From the NCBI GenBank assembly GCA_016785955.1, contig JAEUWH010000102.1:1-61593 (forward strand): a DNA stretch of 61,593 bases, given 5' to 3'. The notes under the pieces were generated by a model. The model was not told where the DNA came from and searched no databases. It worked only from the letters and a program-made list of their open reading frames with translations. This stretch comes from Pseudobdellovibrionaceae bacterium (GTDB lineage Bacteria > Bdellovibrionota > Bdellovibrionia > Bdellovibrionales > Bdellovibrionaceae). Numbering within the stretch: position 1 is the stretch's first letter; each line of letters begins with the position of its first letter. Shown one piece after another: positions 8,740 to 19,700 of the stretch. A program made the position numbers and the translations under genes.

Positions 8740-9318
8740 ATGACATTTGTGAAATATATTAAAAGTGCTGTTTTAGCTAAAGATTATCCTATAACTGAGT
8801 TTTCAGAAGTAGCGTTTGTTGGTCGATCTAATGCCGGTAAATCGTCATTGATTAATTCTATTGCCAATCAAAAAATTGCTCATGTCAGTGGTACTCCGGG
8901 AAAGACGCGTCTGCTTAGTTTTTTTAACTTTAATAACGAGTTTGTGCTTGTTGACATGCCTGGATATGGCTTTGCAGAGCGCAGTCAAACAGAACAAGAA
9001 GACTGGAAACTTATGATTGAAAGTTATTTAAAGTCTTCCCAGAAACTGCGGTGCATGGTTTTGGTGATGGATATCCGTCGTTCTTGGGCTGACGAAGAAC
9101 AAATGATAAAAGAGTTTTCAGAGCATTTGGGAGTGCCATTGATCGTGGTTTTCACGAAGGTCGACAAATTATCCCGCTCGCAGATCACGAAAAGATTGAA
9201 AGACTTGAATGCAGAAGTAGATTTAAAATACAAATTTCCCGTTTCGTCGTTAAAAAAAGACGGTGTCGAAGATTTAAAGAAACAATTATATAAGTTTCTT
9301 AAGAAAAGGAGTTCTTGA
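8740..9318 (+). CDS. engB: Ribosome biogenesis GTPase EngB/YsxC
   Basis: 192 residues, the normal length. G1 (GRSNAGKSS, 28-36), G2/switch (HVSGTPGKTR), G3 (DMPGYGFA) and G4 (TKVDK) identify the YihA/YsxC/EngB family, which helps mature the 50S subunit. AGGA precedes the ATG. It starts a plus-strand operon with kdsB (2-base gap) and pyrG. The 179 bases between it and the divergent FHA activator hold a poor promoter match (TTGTGT-17-TATGAA). Confidence 0.95.
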   Translation: MTFVKYIKSAVLAKDYPITEFSEVAFVGRSNAGKSSLINSIANQKIAHVSGTPGKTRLLSFFNFNNEFVLVDMPGYGFAERSQTEQEDWKLMIESYLKSSQKLRCMVLVMDIRRSWADEEQMIKEFSEHLGVPLIVVFTKVDKLSRSQITKRLKDLNAEVDLKYKFPVSSLKKDGVEDLKKQLYKFLKKRSS

Positions 9319-9320
9319 GT

Positions 9321-10073
9321 ATGTTGCGTGTGGGAGTCATTCCGTCAAGATTGAAAGCCACTCGGTTTCCTCATAAACCTCTAGCCCAAATTGCGGGAAA
9401 ATCGTTGATTCGTTGGGTTGCGGAGCGTGCGTTGAAGAGTCAGAAGCTTGATCGTGTCATCGTGGCAACGGATAGTTCTTTGATTGCGGACCAGGTTAAA
9501 GATTTAGACTGTCAGATTGTAATGACGGACCCAGAATTACCCTCGGGAACGGATCGAATGTACGCGGCAATTAAGGATTTGAACGTCGATATCGCGATTA
9601 ATATTCAAGGGGATGAACCGATGATTCATTTTGAAGTGATCGATCAAGTGGTATCGGCTTTAGAGGATAATCAGCAACTGGATTTAGTAACTTTGGGGCA
9701 AGATTTCAAATCTGTGGACGAGTTTCAATCTCCGAATAATGTCAAAGTTATTTTGAATGAAAAGTCAGAAGCGATCTATTTTAGTCGTTTACCGATCCCA
9801 TTTTCACGAGTACCGGTGACTCTGGATACCTTTCCTAGTCCTATCTGTCTGAAACATATTGGACTTTATGGATTTAGAAGCTCGTTTTTAGAGACTTTCT
9901 GTCAAACCCCGGTCTCAGTTTTAGAAAAAAGTGAATCTTTGGAGCAACTCAGAGCGATGAGTCTAGGGGCTCGAATTAAGGTGATCAAAACCCATCATTT
10001 TTTTCAAGGAATCGACGTTCCAGAGGATATACAAAAAGTCGAAAATTGGATAACTTTAAATCATGAAAACTAA
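9321..10073 (+). CDS. kdsB: CMP-KDO synthetase (3-deoxy-manno-octulosonate cytidylyltransferase)
   Basis: 250 residues. Activates KDO with CTP for lipid A/core LPS assembly in the cytoplasm. Evidence: [16 protein letters not shown] at the N-terminus (nucleotide-binding loop), [21 protein letters not shown] (metal-binding Asp) and the C-terminal ..GIDVPEDI... signature. ATG 9321 fits an AAGGAG nine bases upstream better than the in-frame TTG 9315, which would overlap engB. The last 11 bases overlap the longest pyrG frame. Confidence 0.95.
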   Translation: MLRVGVIPSRLKATRFPHKPLAQIAGKSLIRWVAERALKSQKLDRVIVATDSSLIADQVKDLDCQIVMTDPELPSGTDRMYAAIKDLNVDIAINIQGDEPMIHFEVIDQVVSALEDNQQLDLVTLGQDFKSVDEFQSPNNVKVILNEKSEAIYFSRLPIPFSRVPVTLDTFPSPICLKHIGLYGFRSSFLETFCQTPVSVLEKSESLEQLRAMSLGARIKVIKTHHFFQGIDVPEDIQKVENWITLNHEN

Positions 10074-11823
10074 TCAATTTGTCATCTCTACTAAAAAATC
10101 TGTTAAAAAACCTATGAAACAAAAATATATCTTCGTTACGGGCGGGGTCGTTTCGTCAATTGGTAAAGGTTTGGCGGCGGCCAGCCTGGGCGCTTTGCTT
10201 GAGGCCAGAGGTTTTAAAGTTACAATTATGAAATTTGATCCGTATATCAATGTGGATCCAGGAACGATGTCACCTTTTCAGCATGGCGAAGTGTATGTCA
10301 CGGAAGATGGTGCCGAGACAGATTTGGATCTGGGGCATTATGAGCGATTCACATCAGCCATCATGACTCGCGCTAATTCAGTTTCCACGGGTCAGATTTA
10401 CGATACGGTTATTCAGCGCGAGCGTCGTGGCGATTTTTTGGGGGGAACGGTTCAAGTTATTCCTCATATCACAGATGAAATTAAACAACGTGTGTACCAT
10501 GCGGCTCAGGGAAATGAAATTATTATTGTAGAAATTGGTGGAACGGTTGGGGATATCGAAAGCTTGCCATTTTTGGAAGCTGTTCGGCAATTACGAACCG
10601 AATTAGGAGCCGATGGCTCTGTCCTTATGCATGTGACGTATGTTCCTTATATTGCGGCTGCGGGCGAGTTAAAAAGTAAACCAACGCAACATTCTGTTAA
10701 GGAGTTGCAACAAATTGGTATGCAACCAGACTTCCTGATTTGTCGTTCAGAAAAAGCTATCGATTTCAGCTTAAAGAAAAAAATTGGATTGTTTTGTTCT
10801 TTGCCTGCCGAAAATGTGATTGCGGCTCAAGATTCTTCGACAATTTACGAAGTACCAATGAATTTGCATAAAGAAAAACTAGATGATTTGGTAATTAAAA
10901 AACTGGGTTTAAAATCGACTCGATTTGACTTCTCGGGTTGGTCACAAATCGTATCGGCAATTAAAGCCCCCAAATTTAAAACGACCATCGCGGTTGTTGG
11001 AAAGTATGTTGATTTAAAAGAGTCTTATAAATCTCTTAACGAAGCAATTATTCATGGTGGGATTGCCAATAATTCCGCTGTAGAAATTGTTTATGTAGAT
11101 TCTGAAAAGTTAAATGAAAAAAATGTTCATCATCATTTGATGGGTGTCAACGGCGTGCTTGTCCCTGGTGGATTTGGCTCTCGCGGGGTGGAAGGCAAGC
11201 TGGCGGCGATTAAGTACGCCCGCGAAAATTCGATTCCTTATTTTGGAATCTGTTTTGGTATGCAGCTTGCGACCATTGAATTTGCACGCAATGTTTGCGG
11301 CATCAAAGACGCAACATCGCGAGAATTTGTGGGTGAAAAAGAAAGAAAGGGTCAATTTGTTATCGATTTTATGACCGAGCAAAAAGATTTGATGCAAAAA
11401 GGTGGGACGATGCGGTTGGGAGCGTTCCCTTGTGATATCAGTAAAAATACACGGGCGTTTGATGTTTACCGAAACGAGCGTATTTTTGAACGCCATCGCC
11501 ATCGTTATGAGTTTAATAATCAATTCAAGGATCTTTTAGAGAAAAAGGGTTTACGTGCATCCGGGATTTGTAAAGAAAGAAATTTGGTAGAAATTATTGA
11601 GCTTCCAGACCATCCATGGTTTGTGGCTGTTCAATTTCATCCCGAATTTAAATCCACGCCGCTTAAACCACATCCTTTATTTCGAAGTTTTATTGAGGCC
11701 ACGTTAGGTAAGAAGGCTAGAAAGACAAACTCGGATGTGACGTCTAAGGTAGCGACAAAACAGAATACAAAAAAGATAAAGAGTTTAAAATTAGAGAAAA
11801 ATCATGCAAGAACGCATTCTTGA
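10063..11823 (+). CDS. pyrG: CTP synthase
   Basis: 586 residues as drawn. Makes CTP from UTP, ATP and glutamine. The amidoligase domain begins at [20 protein letters not shown]; a later ATG (10114, MKQKYIFV) would give a conventional N-terminus and avoid the overlap with kdsB. The glutaminase domain carries the nucleophile in [10 protein letters not shown] (Cys near 397) and the His/Glu pair in [10 protein letters not shown]. The C-terminus has an extra ~40 Lys-rich residues beyond the last conserved block. Placing pyrG next to kdsB makes sense because KdsB consumes CTP. The end overlaps kdsD by 20 bases. Confidence 0.96.
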   Translation: MKTNQFVISTKKSVKKPMKQKYIFVTGGVVSSIGKGLAAASLGALLEARGFKVTIMKFDPYINVDPGTMSPFQHGEVYVTEDGAETDLDLGHYERFTSAIMTRANSVSTGQIYDTVIQRERRGDFLGGTVQVIPHITDEIKQRVYHAAQGNEIIIVEIGGTVGDIESLPFLEAVRQLRTELGADGSVLMHVTYVPYIAAAGELKSKPTQHSVKELQQIGMQPDFLICRSEKAIDFSLKKKIGLFCSLPAENVIAAQDSSTIYEVPMNLHKEKLDDLVIKKLGLKSTRFDFSGWSQIVSAIKAPKFKTTIAVVGKYVDLKESYKSLNEAIIHGGIANNSAVEIVYVDSEKLNEKNVHHHLMGVNGVLVPGGFGSRGVEGKLAAIKYARENSIPYFGICFGMQLATIEFARNVCGIKDATSREFVGEKERKGQFVIDFMTEQKDLMQKGGTMRLGAFPCDISKNTRAFDVYRNERIFERHRHRYEFNNQFKDLLEKKGLRASGICKERNLVEIIELPDHPWFVAVQFHPEFKSTPLKPHPLFRSFIEATLGKKARKTNSDVTSKVATKQNTKKIKSLKLEKNHARTHS

Positions 11824-12787
11824 TCAAGCTAAAAAAGTATTAGAAATAGAGTCCAAAGCCGTTATTGATTGTGTTCGCTTTTTGAATGCGGACTTTGTGA
11901 AAGCGGCAGAATGGATTTTCCAATGTAAGGGGAAATTGGTCGTCTCGGGTATTGGTAAGTCTGGACAGATCGCGCGTAAATTAGCGAGTACATTTTCTTC
12001 GACGGGAACTCCGGCTATCTATTTACATCCTGCCGAAAGTTCGCATGGTGACTTAGGAATTGTGTCGGAAAGTGATGTTATTTTAGCTCTTTCGTATGGT
12101 GGTGAAAGTTACGAATTGAATTCCATCATGGCATTCGCCGCTCGCAAAGGTATTCGCTTGATCGCAATGACCGGAAACTTGAACAGCTCACTGGCTAAAG
12201 CCGCCCAAGCTGTTATTCAAGTGCATGTCGACAAAGAGGCATGTCCATTGAACCTGGCGCCGACGGCCTCTACGACGGCGACTTTGGCTATGGGGGATGC
12301 TTTGGCAATGTCGGTTTTGATGTTAAAGGGATTTACGACCGAAGACTTTGCCGCCTATCATCCCGGAGGCAGCTTAGGGTTTAAATTGCTGACACGAGTA
12401 AAAGATCTTATGCATGTTGGAGACGGACTACCTTTAGTAAATTTGGACACCGAGATTCGTGCTGTTTTATCGATCATGACTCATCGGGATGTTCGTGGTT
12501 GTGCCGGTGTTGTTGATGCGCACGGTGATCTAACGGGTGTCGTAACGGATGGTGATATTCGCCGACGCTTGGAGAAAAATCAAAACCCACTGGATGGTAA
12601 AGCAAAAGATTTAATGACATTGAATCCTCGTACGATTGATGCCTCAGAATTGGCAGAAAAAGCTTTATTTATGATGGAAGAATTTAGAATTCAGATGCTG
12701 TTTGTCTTAGATCGCCATTCAGCAACGCCAAAGAAACCAATCGGTTTGTTACACCTGCAAGACCTTATCAAGGCGAAAATTAAATAG
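11804..12787 (+). CDS. kdsD: Arabinose-5-phosphate isomerase
   Basis: 327 residues. Converts ribulose-5-phosphate to arabinose-5-phosphate, the first step of KDO synthesis. An N-terminal SIS domain (about 40-170: [34 protein letters not shown]) is followed by the AYHPGGSLG linker motif and two CBS domains (about 205-327). Length and order match the KdsD/GutQ family; the neighbouring kdsB and kdsC make KdsD the better name. Followed by a 374-bp gap before kdsC. Confidence 0.95.
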   Translation: MQERILDQAKKVLEIESKAVIDCVRFLNADFVKAAEWIFQCKGKLVVSGIGKSGQIARKLASTFSSTGTPAIYLHPAESSHGDLGIVSESDVILALSYGGESYELNSIMAFAARKGIRLIAMTGNLNSSLAKAAQAVIQVHVDKEACPLNLAPTASTTATLAMGDALAMSVLMLKGFTTEDFAAYHPGGSLGFKLLTRVKDLMHVGDGLPLVNLDTEIRAVLSIMTHRDVRGCAGVVDAHGDLTGVVTDGDIRRRLEKNQNPLDGKAKDLMTLNPRTIDASELAEKALFMMEEFRIQMLFVLDRHSATPKKPIGLLHLQDLIKAKIK

Positions 12788-12928
12788 GCACTTCACGGTT
12801 CGGCAGTTCCGAGTACACTTGAAAAAATACTAAAATAGATAATTTAGACGAACACTGAATTAAATAGTGGCTGCGAACACCTTCGTTGAAACTGAAATCG
12901 TGTGAGCGATGGTTATTGATACAAAGAA

Positions 12929-12958
12929 TTGACATAAAAAATATAGGCCAATCAGAAT
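12929..12958 (+). promoter_or_regulatory. Candidate sigma-70 promoter upstream of kdsC
   Basis: Perfect TTGACA, 18 bases, CAGAAT (4 of 6). Predicted start near 12965 gives a ~197-base leader before the kdsC GTG. Confidence 0.45.
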
Positions 12959-12977
12959 GATTTTTTTCACTATAAGG

Positions 12978-13069
12978 CCTCGAAAGTTTTTTGCAATTTT
13001 AGGGTATATTTGCAAACTTGAAAGTTAGGGCCGGTACTTGGTCCAGAGAATACGTAAAATTGGTCGAGG
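12978..13069 (+). ncRNA. Possible structured 5' leader of kdsC
   Basis: CCTCGA (12978-12983) can pair with TCGAGG (13064-13069), enclosing an 11-bp stem: AAGTT + TTGCAA region (12984-12996) against TTGCA + AACTT (13010-13019), with a 3-base bulge and a ~13-base loop. No known riboswitch class is recognised. Found by eye; pairing could be coincidental. Confidence 0.3.
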
Positions 13070-13161
13070 GGCTAGTCCTGTATCAAAGTGATTTGTTGCC
13101 CTCATGAAGTTATTTTTTCAGAATAAAAATAATAAGTTGCAAAAAAAAAGGATAACCACCA

Positions 13162-13671
13162 GTGCTAGAAATTCATAAAAAAATGAATTCAATTAAACTC
13201 TTAGCTTTCGATGTCGACGGTGTGTTGACGGATAACCACGTTTGGATGAACGAGGTAGGGCAGTGGCGCCGTATGTTTTCAGTGCGTGATGGTTATGGGT
13301 TGCAGATGCTCAGAGAAAGCGGATATCAGTTGGCTTTGATCACAGGCAGCTTCAGTGACGATGTTCGTGAGCGCGCACGTGTCTTGAAAATGAACTTTTT
13401 CTATGAAGGCAGTCTGGATAAATTGCCGGCATATGAAGATATTAAATCTAAGACTGGATTTGGTGATAGTGAAATACTGTACATGGGCGATGATCTTTTC
13501 GACTTGCCCGTGATCGAGCGCGCCGGTGTTGGCGTGACAGTCCCAGAAGCGGTTGAAAAGATAAAACTGAAATCTGATTTTGTGACGACCCAGTCGGGTG
13601 GCAAAGGTGCAGTTCGCGAAATCTGTGAAATGGTTCTGAGTCACGGGTTTTATAGAGGGAAAACAAAATGA
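13162..13671 (+). CDS. kdsC: KDO-8-phosphate phosphatase
   Basis: 169 residues, the usual KdsC size. HAD-type C0 phosphatase that releases KDO from KDO-8-P. Motif I is FDVDGVLTD, motif II LITGS, motif III/IV YMGDDLFDLPV. GTG 13162 has AAGGA nine bases upstream; an internal ATG at 13183 (MNSIKLLAFD) has none. Its stop overlaps the ATG of the first barrel gene of cluster A (ATGA), so cluster A is translationally coupled to a lipopolysaccharide gene. Confidence 0.95.
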   Translation: MLEIHKKMNSIKLLAFDVDGVLTDNHVWMNEVGQWRRMFSVRDGYGLQMLRESGYQLALITGSFSDDVRERARVLKMNFFYEGSLDKLPAYEDIKSKTGFGDSEILYMGDDLFDLPVIERAGVGVTVPEAVEKIKLKSDFVTTQSGGKGAVREICEMVLSHGFYRGKTK

Positions 13672-14417
13672 AAAACACATTCATCTGCCTGGCTGCAGTT
13701 ATTCTTCTTAGTACAACGGTGTTTGCGAAAGAGTTAATTCAGCTTCCACTGGAAGAACTGGCCAGAGAAAGCGTTTCTCCGGTTTTTGATATCAATGACT
13801 CTGTTCGAAATCGTAATATTGTGACGCAGAAAAAATATGAGGGATCGGTTTTTTATGGTTGGTCTTTAACCGAGCCTATTGCCAACGTAAGTAAAATTGG
13901 CTTATCGGGATATTATCATCCCTCCGAAGATGATGCTTACGGTCTGATGTTTATTAAAAATTTTTCGGGAGTTTCTTACTATGCGAAGCAGCTTTTCGAT
14001 CAATACAAGTTAGACTTCACTCGTGCGCCTAGTCCCGAAGCCAGCTTATTTTTTGATTACAATTTGAAAGCCTTTTACGGAAAGATGAGCTTGTCTAAAA
14101 ATACGGTAACCAACTATCACTTCTTTGGATCATTAGCTGGTGGAATTATCAAATATTCTCACAAGACTTATCCGGCAATTGCGACAGGTTTGGGACAGAA
14201 ATTCTATTTTAATAAAAAATTATCATTTCGTTTTGATTTCAGAATTTTCTTAAATCAAGCGCCAATTCCGTTTTTAAAATGCGAGCCAGGAAAACATGAA
14301 GGTATTAAAAACTCGACGGCGGATTCTTGTAACGAGCCGGCTCCCAAATTTTCGGATTTTGATGAAAGATTTACGATCACGTCGGTCATTGATTTAGGCA
14401 TAAGTTACTTATTTTAA
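13668..14417 (+). CDS. Outer-membrane beta-barrel protein, Glt-like cluster A (first)
   Basis: 249 residues with a signal peptide cut near VFAKE. The rest alternates hydrophobic and polar residues and ends in an aromatic (SYLF), as outer-membrane barrels do. DYNLKAFYGKMSL followed by a Gly-rich strand resembles the (W/F)-x-P-x-YGK segment of the two other barrels in the window, so the three are probably one family. Myxobacterial gliding clusters encode similar small barrels (GltA/GltB/GltH type). Expected role: outer-membrane part of a trans-envelope motor complex. Start is fixed by the ATGA overlap with kdsC. Confidence 0.75.
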   Translation: MKNTFICLAAVILLSTTVFAKELIQLPLEELARESVSPVFDINDSVRNRNIVTQKKYEGSVFYGWSLTEPIANVSKIGLSGYYHPSEDDAYGLMFIKNFSGVSYYAKQLFDQYKLDFTRAPSPEASLFFDYNLKAFYGKMSLSKNTVTNYHFFGSLAGGIIKYSHKTYPAIATGLGQKFYFNKKLSFRFDFRIFLNQAPIPFLKCEPGKHEGIKNSTADSCNEPAPKFSDFDERFTITSVIDLGISYLF

Positions 14418-14425
14418 GGATGTAT

Positions 14426-15193
14426 ATGAAAAAGTTGAGCATCATTCTTATTAGCTGGCTTCTTGTTTCGGTGTCTTGGGCCCAAGATACCGAAAACGAG
14501 GATTTGGATATTATCGAGCTAGAGTTAGAGAAAGCAAGACCCAAGCCTAGACCCAAAAATACAGCCGCTCCGGTGCAAATGGAAAATCGGGAGAATAATT
14601 TTTCAGATTTGGCAAATTTGGTTCCTTTTTCCGAGGTGTCCGTATTGCAAAAACGATTTTTGCCTAAAACAGGCCGTGGGCAAATATTTGGAGGCCTATC
14701 TTTAACGACGAACGATCCATTTTATAACACGGTCGGAGCCACGATTAAAGGTAGTTATTTTTTTAGCGAAATGTGGGGATTGGAATTGCAATATTACAAT
14801 TTAAGTTCATCCGAGGCTAAAGCGACCAAGGAATTGTATGATGTGCAAAATATTGGAACAGATAGTTTGAGTTATACTAAAGAATATTTAGGAGTGAACC
14901 TTTTGTGGGTTCCTATCTATGGAAAACTAACTTGGTTTAATCGAAAAATCGTTCCTTTTGATTTCTATTTTGGCGTGGGTGGTGGGCAAACACGAACACA
15001 TTTAAAAAGTGGTATTGGAACCTTCCAACTGACATCAGGACAGATTTTTGCCATTAGCAAAAGTTTTGCTATTCGTTGGGATTTCAGCTGGAACTTCTTT
15101 AGTGCCAAAGCAATGAATGAAGAGGGGTCTATCAACAACCTGTTCTTCTCGGCTGGGGCTAGTTTCTTTTTTCCGGAGGCTAAATACCGATGA
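14426..15193 (+). CDS. Outer-membrane beta-barrel protein, Glt-like cluster A (second)
   Basis: 255 residues from ATG 14426; the ATG six bases earlier sits directly against the Shine-Dalgarno AAGG and is unlikely. Signal peptide ends near SWAQ. Residues 25-60 are charged, with a KARPKPRPK stretch, then a barrel begins with FGGLSL and includes GVNLLWVPIYGKLTWF. That block matches NWTPVYGKDSWG in the cluster B barrel, indicating paralogy. Ends FFFPEAKYR, without a terminal aromatic. Stop overlaps the next TPR gene (ATGA). Confidence 0.75.
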   Translation: MKKLSIILISWLLVSVSWAQDTENEDLDIIELELEKARPKPRPKNTAAPVQMENRENNFSDLANLVPFSEVSVLQKRFLPKTGRGQIFGGLSLTTNDPFYNTVGATIKGSYFFSEMWGLELQYYNLSSSEAKATKELYDVQNIGTDSLSYTKEYLGVNLLWVPIYGKLTWFNRKIVPFDFYFGVGGGQTRTHLKSGIGTFQLTSGQIFAISKSFAIRWDFSWNFFSAKAMNEEGSINNLFFSAGASFFFPEAKYR

Positions 15194-16749
15194 GAAATTT
15201 AAAACTTCTTTTAGCTTTTTGTTTTGCTATAGTAACGGCTTCGTCTGAAGCCAGAACGACACGTAAAGTGACTCAGGGAAGAACTTCGGTTGGCATCAAG
15301 GATACCTCTCTTCGCCAGCAACTATCTAATGCGTTGGCGCTAGCGCAATCTGGACAATATCAACCTGCCGCTCAGGCTTTATTTAATTTGGTTAAGCGAC
15401 CAGAAGTTCAAAGTGAGCGTCCGCAAATTAAATATATATTAGGAAAAATGCTTGTGGCGATGGGGTATTCTCAGGTTGCAGCTTATCAGTTTGTCGATGT
15501 CATTCGTTCGGACAGTAATAAGTATCTAAAAAAATCGATTGAAGAGCTGTCCATCGTCGCCGACAGTTTAGGTGATGATACTTTGTTGAACTATGCAGTT
15601 TCAAAGGTCGATGTGAATGATTTTCCTGATAAAAATAAAGATATGATCTATTTCCGTATTGGTGAAATTAAACTTAAAAATAAAAATTTCGAAGACGCCG
15701 TGCAAGCATTTAATCGCGTGAATGTTGGCAGCCCTTATAACAATCAAGCATTATATTTGAAGGCATTGGCCTATCTAGAATTGAAGAAGCCAGACCCTGC
15801 CGTATCCATTTTTCAACAGCTCTTAGAACATCGAAAGGGCAGTGGTGCCACAGATACGAATCGTGTTTCAGCATTGATAGGAATCGCCCGAGCACTCTAT
15901 CAAAAGCAAGATTGGGATTCTTCAATCGAAGCCTATTCCGTGGTTCCGCGAGATAGTTTTTATTGGCATGATGCTTTGTTTGAACAGTCTTGGGCCATGC
16001 TTCGAGGCGCGCGTTTTCGATCAGCGCTTTCAAATTTTCAGTCATTGCATTCGGCCTACTATGAAGATTTCTATATTCCCGAATCATTGCTGTTAAGGGC
16101 CATCGTATATCTTTATATTTGTAAGTATGACGAGATGGAAAAGGTTCTTTCGCTGTATAATTCTATATACGAGCCAGTTCGTTTGAAAATTAGTCAGTTT
16201 ATAAATAGCAATCCAGAACCAGCAAATTTCTATATGGAATTTGAAAAAGTAATTGGGGCGAAGCAGAAGGACAACAATACGACTTATAAAATCCCGTATA
16301 TGGTTTTAAGAAGTATTCGTGAAGAAGGTGATGTTAAGAGAAGTCTCAGCTATCTCAAGCGGGTTCAAGATGAAAAGAATAAAATTGAAACCAGTGGATC
16401 ATTTCGTGTTTCAGGCTTGGGGCAATATTCAATTCGGGTACTTAACACGCGAATCAAAAATACTAAAATTTTGATTGGTGAGATGGTTAAAGTTCATCTT
16501 CAGAATATGAATGATGAATTGAAAGATTTGTCAGAACAAGCCAGCTTTATTAACTACGAGCGTTTAAGTTCCAAAAAGGATTCTGCTAAAAAGAAAATTG
16601 CGGGCAAAGATTTACCTCAAATGATCGACTCTGGTGTGGATCGCGAGTTTTACGTTCAAAATGGCTACGAGTTTTATCCATTCAAGGGTGAGTTTTGGCT
16701 GGATGAGGTTGGCAACTATCACTATTTAGGAACTCAAAGTTGTGAATAA
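15190..16749 (+). CDS. Periplasmic TPR protein, cluster A (paralogue of the gene at 30716)
   Basis: 519 residues. Signal peptide (cut near SSEA), then degenerate TPR repeats through most of the chain (for example GEIKLKNKNFEDAVQAFNRV and ALYLKALAYLELKKPDPAV). The last ~30 residues read GYEFYPFKGEFWLDEVGNYHYLG and closely parallel the end of the cluster B protein (GFELWPAGDAEEWLDEIGSHVYIG), which shows the two are paralogues. TPR proteins of this sort scaffold Glt-type gliding complexes in the periplasm. Overlaps the next gene by 8 bases. Confidence 0.8.
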   Translation: MRNLKLLLAFCFAIVTASSEARTTRKVTQGRTSVGIKDTSLRQQLSNALALAQSGQYQPAAQALFNLVKRPEVQSERPQIKYILGKMLVAMGYSQVAAYQFVDVIRSDSNKYLKKSIEELSIVADSLGDDTLLNYAVSKVDVNDFPDKNKDMIYFRIGEIKLKNKNFEDAVQAFNRVNVGSPYNNQALYLKALAYLELKKPDPAVSIFQQLLEHRKGSGATDTNRVSALIGIARALYQKQDWDSSIEAYSVVPRDSFYWHDALFEQSWAMLRGARFRSALSNFQSLHSAYYEDFYIPESLLLRAIVYLYICKYDEMEKVLSLYNSIYEPVRLKISQFINSNPEPANFYMEFEKVIGAKQKDNNTTYKIPYMVLRSIREEGDVKRSLSYLKRVQDEKNKIETSGSFRVSGLGQYSIRVLNTRIKNTKILIGEMVKVHLQNMNDELKDLSEQASFINYERLSSKKDSAKKKIAGKDLPQMIDSGVDREFYVQNGYEFYPFKGEFWLDEVGNYHYLGTQSCE

Positions 16750-19700
16750 AATAAGTGTTTTAACATCATTATTCATATTTACAATTGCGCCGCAAGTCTT
16801 TGCAAAGAAAACTGTCGGACAATTGCTTTCAAATGTTGGACTAGAAAATCGCGGGGCTAAGATCGGCGCTGGAAACAAAGGCGCCTATAAAATTCCGTCA
16901 CCCAGTGAGTTGCGGTTTGAGAATCGCACACAGCATAATTTGGATGCGATTAAGCCCACTAAATCATACGAAATCATGAACTCGCAAAATCTTGATGAAA
17001 TTGTGGCTTATGAAAAAATTTTGGACGAGCAGATTTCCGAGCTTTTTAAATTAACTAAAAAATTCCAAAATTCTGATAAACGTGGCGAACTGTGGGTTCG
17101 TTTGGCAGAGTTGTATGTGGAAAAGGGATCATTGGTAGACTATCGACGTCAGAAGGATTTTGATACTCGATTGCAGCATTTTAATAGTGGAAAAAGCAAA
17201 GTAAAGCCCGTGCTTAACAACGAAGAGGCACGGTCTTTTTTTAAAAAGTCTGTGCAGCTTTATGAATGGTTTCAGAAAGATTTTCCTAACGATCCGAAAA
17301 TTCCTCAAGCGCTTTATTTCTTGGGGTTTAATTATTTTGAATTGAATGATCCTAAACGGGGTGAAAAGTATTACTCGGAGCTTGCGGAAAAACATCCGCA
17401 AAGTCCCTTTGTCGATGAGGCTAATTTTGCTTTAGGTGAGTACAATTTCGAGAATGAAAATTGGAAGGAAGCATATAAACGATATTCGCCAGTAATCAAA
17501 AATAAGAAACATAACTTGAATGCCATGGCGACGTATAAAGGAGCATGGTGCTTATATCGATTGGGTAGGCATCAAGAAGCCTTGAAGTATATGGAGCATA
17601 TTATTCGTTTGAATAAACAGGCGGGGGATCGGGACTCTCGTAAACAGCTGAAGGCAAAACTGGAAGCTGAGGCACTGCGGGATATTGTCGTATTCTACGC
17701 TGCCGCCGGAGATTCTGAAAAGTCGGCCGAGTATTTTAATGCGATGGTGGGCGAGAAAACTAACGACTATTTAGAGAAACTGGCATACTACTATCTGGAC
17801 AAAGGCTATAAAGATGCCGCCCATAAAACGTTTAAATATTTAATTGATCAAAGACCTAACGATCCAAAAGCATTTGAATTTCAGTATCAAATTGTTCAAG
17901 TCTATTTCTATGCAAGAAATTCGCAGACGTTCAAAAATGAACTCTATCGATGGATACGCGACTATGGCCCTTCTTCTTCGTGGTACAAAGCCAATCAGGG
18001 AAATGCAGAGCTTATGGATAATTCCGTTAAGCTGCGAGAGAAAACTTTAAGAAATTGGACACTTCAGCAGCATCAAACGGCACAAAATTCGAGAACAAGT
18101 AATTCTCAGAAGGTCGCCGCAGAAGGCTATCAATTGTACTTAAATGAATTCACTAATTCCCCACAAACCGCGGATATGCATTTCTACTATGGTGAATTAT
18201 TATATGATAGTAAGCGTTTTGATGAAGCGGGCGTGCAGTATAAGTGGATTGTCGATAATGCTCCAGAAAGTAAATTTTATGAAAGTGCAGCTACGAATTT
18301 GTTGATTGCCGTCGAAAAAAGTTTACCTGGCGAGAAAGATTTGGTCCAGAGAAATACCAACAGTCTAGAGCCGGTTCCTTTGACGCCGACAGTAGAGCGA
18401 TTTTTGAAAGCTTCGACTTGGTACTTGGAAAAACTTCCGAATTCAAAAAAGGCACCTGAAATTAAGTTCCGCCAGGGCCGGTTGATGTACCAATTCAATT
18501 ATTTCGAAGACGCAGCCAAGATTTTTCGAGAAATCGTGCAAAAATATCCAAAGACAAAGTATGCCGAATATTCTGCAAACTTGTTGCTGGATATTTTTAA
18601 TCTGAAGAAGGACTACAGTGGCTTGGAAATGGCCGCTGGTGAGCTTTTGAAAAATGAATCTTTGGCTGGTACTAAAGCGGGTCAAGAGATCAAAGAAGTT
18701 TTGGAAAAAGCCAGTTTCAAGAAGGGGCAAGACTTAGAACAAGAGAAAAAGTATAAAGAAAGTGCAGACGTATTTATGGCTTTTGCCCAGCAAAATGCTA
18801 AGTCAAACTTGGCAATTACTGCTTATTTCAATGCTGGGGTAAATTTTGAAAAAGCAAATGAAAATGAAAAGGCTAAAAATGCCTATTTGCAAGTTTTGCA
18901 GTCGCCTCAGGACAACAAAGACTTGAAGGCCAAATCGAAACTGTTTGTCGCAAAATTGTATCAAGAATCGGCTCTTTTCGACGAGTCGATTAAATTGTAT
19001 AAGCAGTTAATTAATGAAACTCAGAAAAAGGAAACTGCACGAAATTATTTGTTCAACATTGCAGTCATGAAAGAAGCAATGGGACAATATCAATCCGCAA
19101 TTAAGGACTATGAAGAGTATGCGGGAATGATTAACTCAAACAAAGAAAAACTCGAAATTGTTTTTCTGCAAGCAGAGTTGCTGCGAAAAACAGAGCAATG
19201 GACGAAGGCGCAAGAAAAGTATATCGAGTATACGGACAAAGCAGCGGCCAGCGAAACATATGTGGAGGCGCTATACTGGGTTGCTTATATTCATAATCGT
19301 AAAGGCTCAAGCCAAGCTTATTCCTATGAGGATAAACTGGTGGCCATGCAAAAAAGAATTTCGGGAAGTAAATCGGCGAAGTGGGCAGCTATTGTCAAAT
19401 TGAAGCGTGCAAAAGAAACGTACAGTGATTTTGTGGAAATCAAGATTCCGAGCAACCCCGAAAAACAGAAAAAAGCGGTTGATGATAAAGTGGGTTTGTT
19501 AAACAAGCTCAACAAGGAATTGAATGATGTAGTTAAGCTGAATCATCCGGATTCTATAATTAGCTCATTGGCACTGTTGGGCGAGGCAAATGATCATATG
19601 TCGAATTCAATTTTGAAGTCACCGTTGCCAAAAGGGCTAGATGCGGAAACGGAAAAACAATACAAAGAAGGTTTACCTAAGCTGGCGGAGCCGTTCCGTC

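Larger units (their letters stand above)
12788..13161 (+). other. 374-bp intergenic region inside the KDO gene group
   Basis: The only stretch over 300 bases without a gene. No reading frame of useful length and no tRNA fold were seen. It holds a good -35 box with a weak -10 (12929-12958) and an inverted-repeat-rich stretch (12978-13069) that could be a structured 5' leader for kdsC and cluster A. The first 140 bases show nothing I can name. Confidence 0.7.

Noticed and set aside
11110-11523. 137-codon minus-strand frame opposite pyrG
   Set aside because: It lies wholly within the conserved glutaminase domain of pyrG; composition mirrors the coding strand. No start signal or domain.
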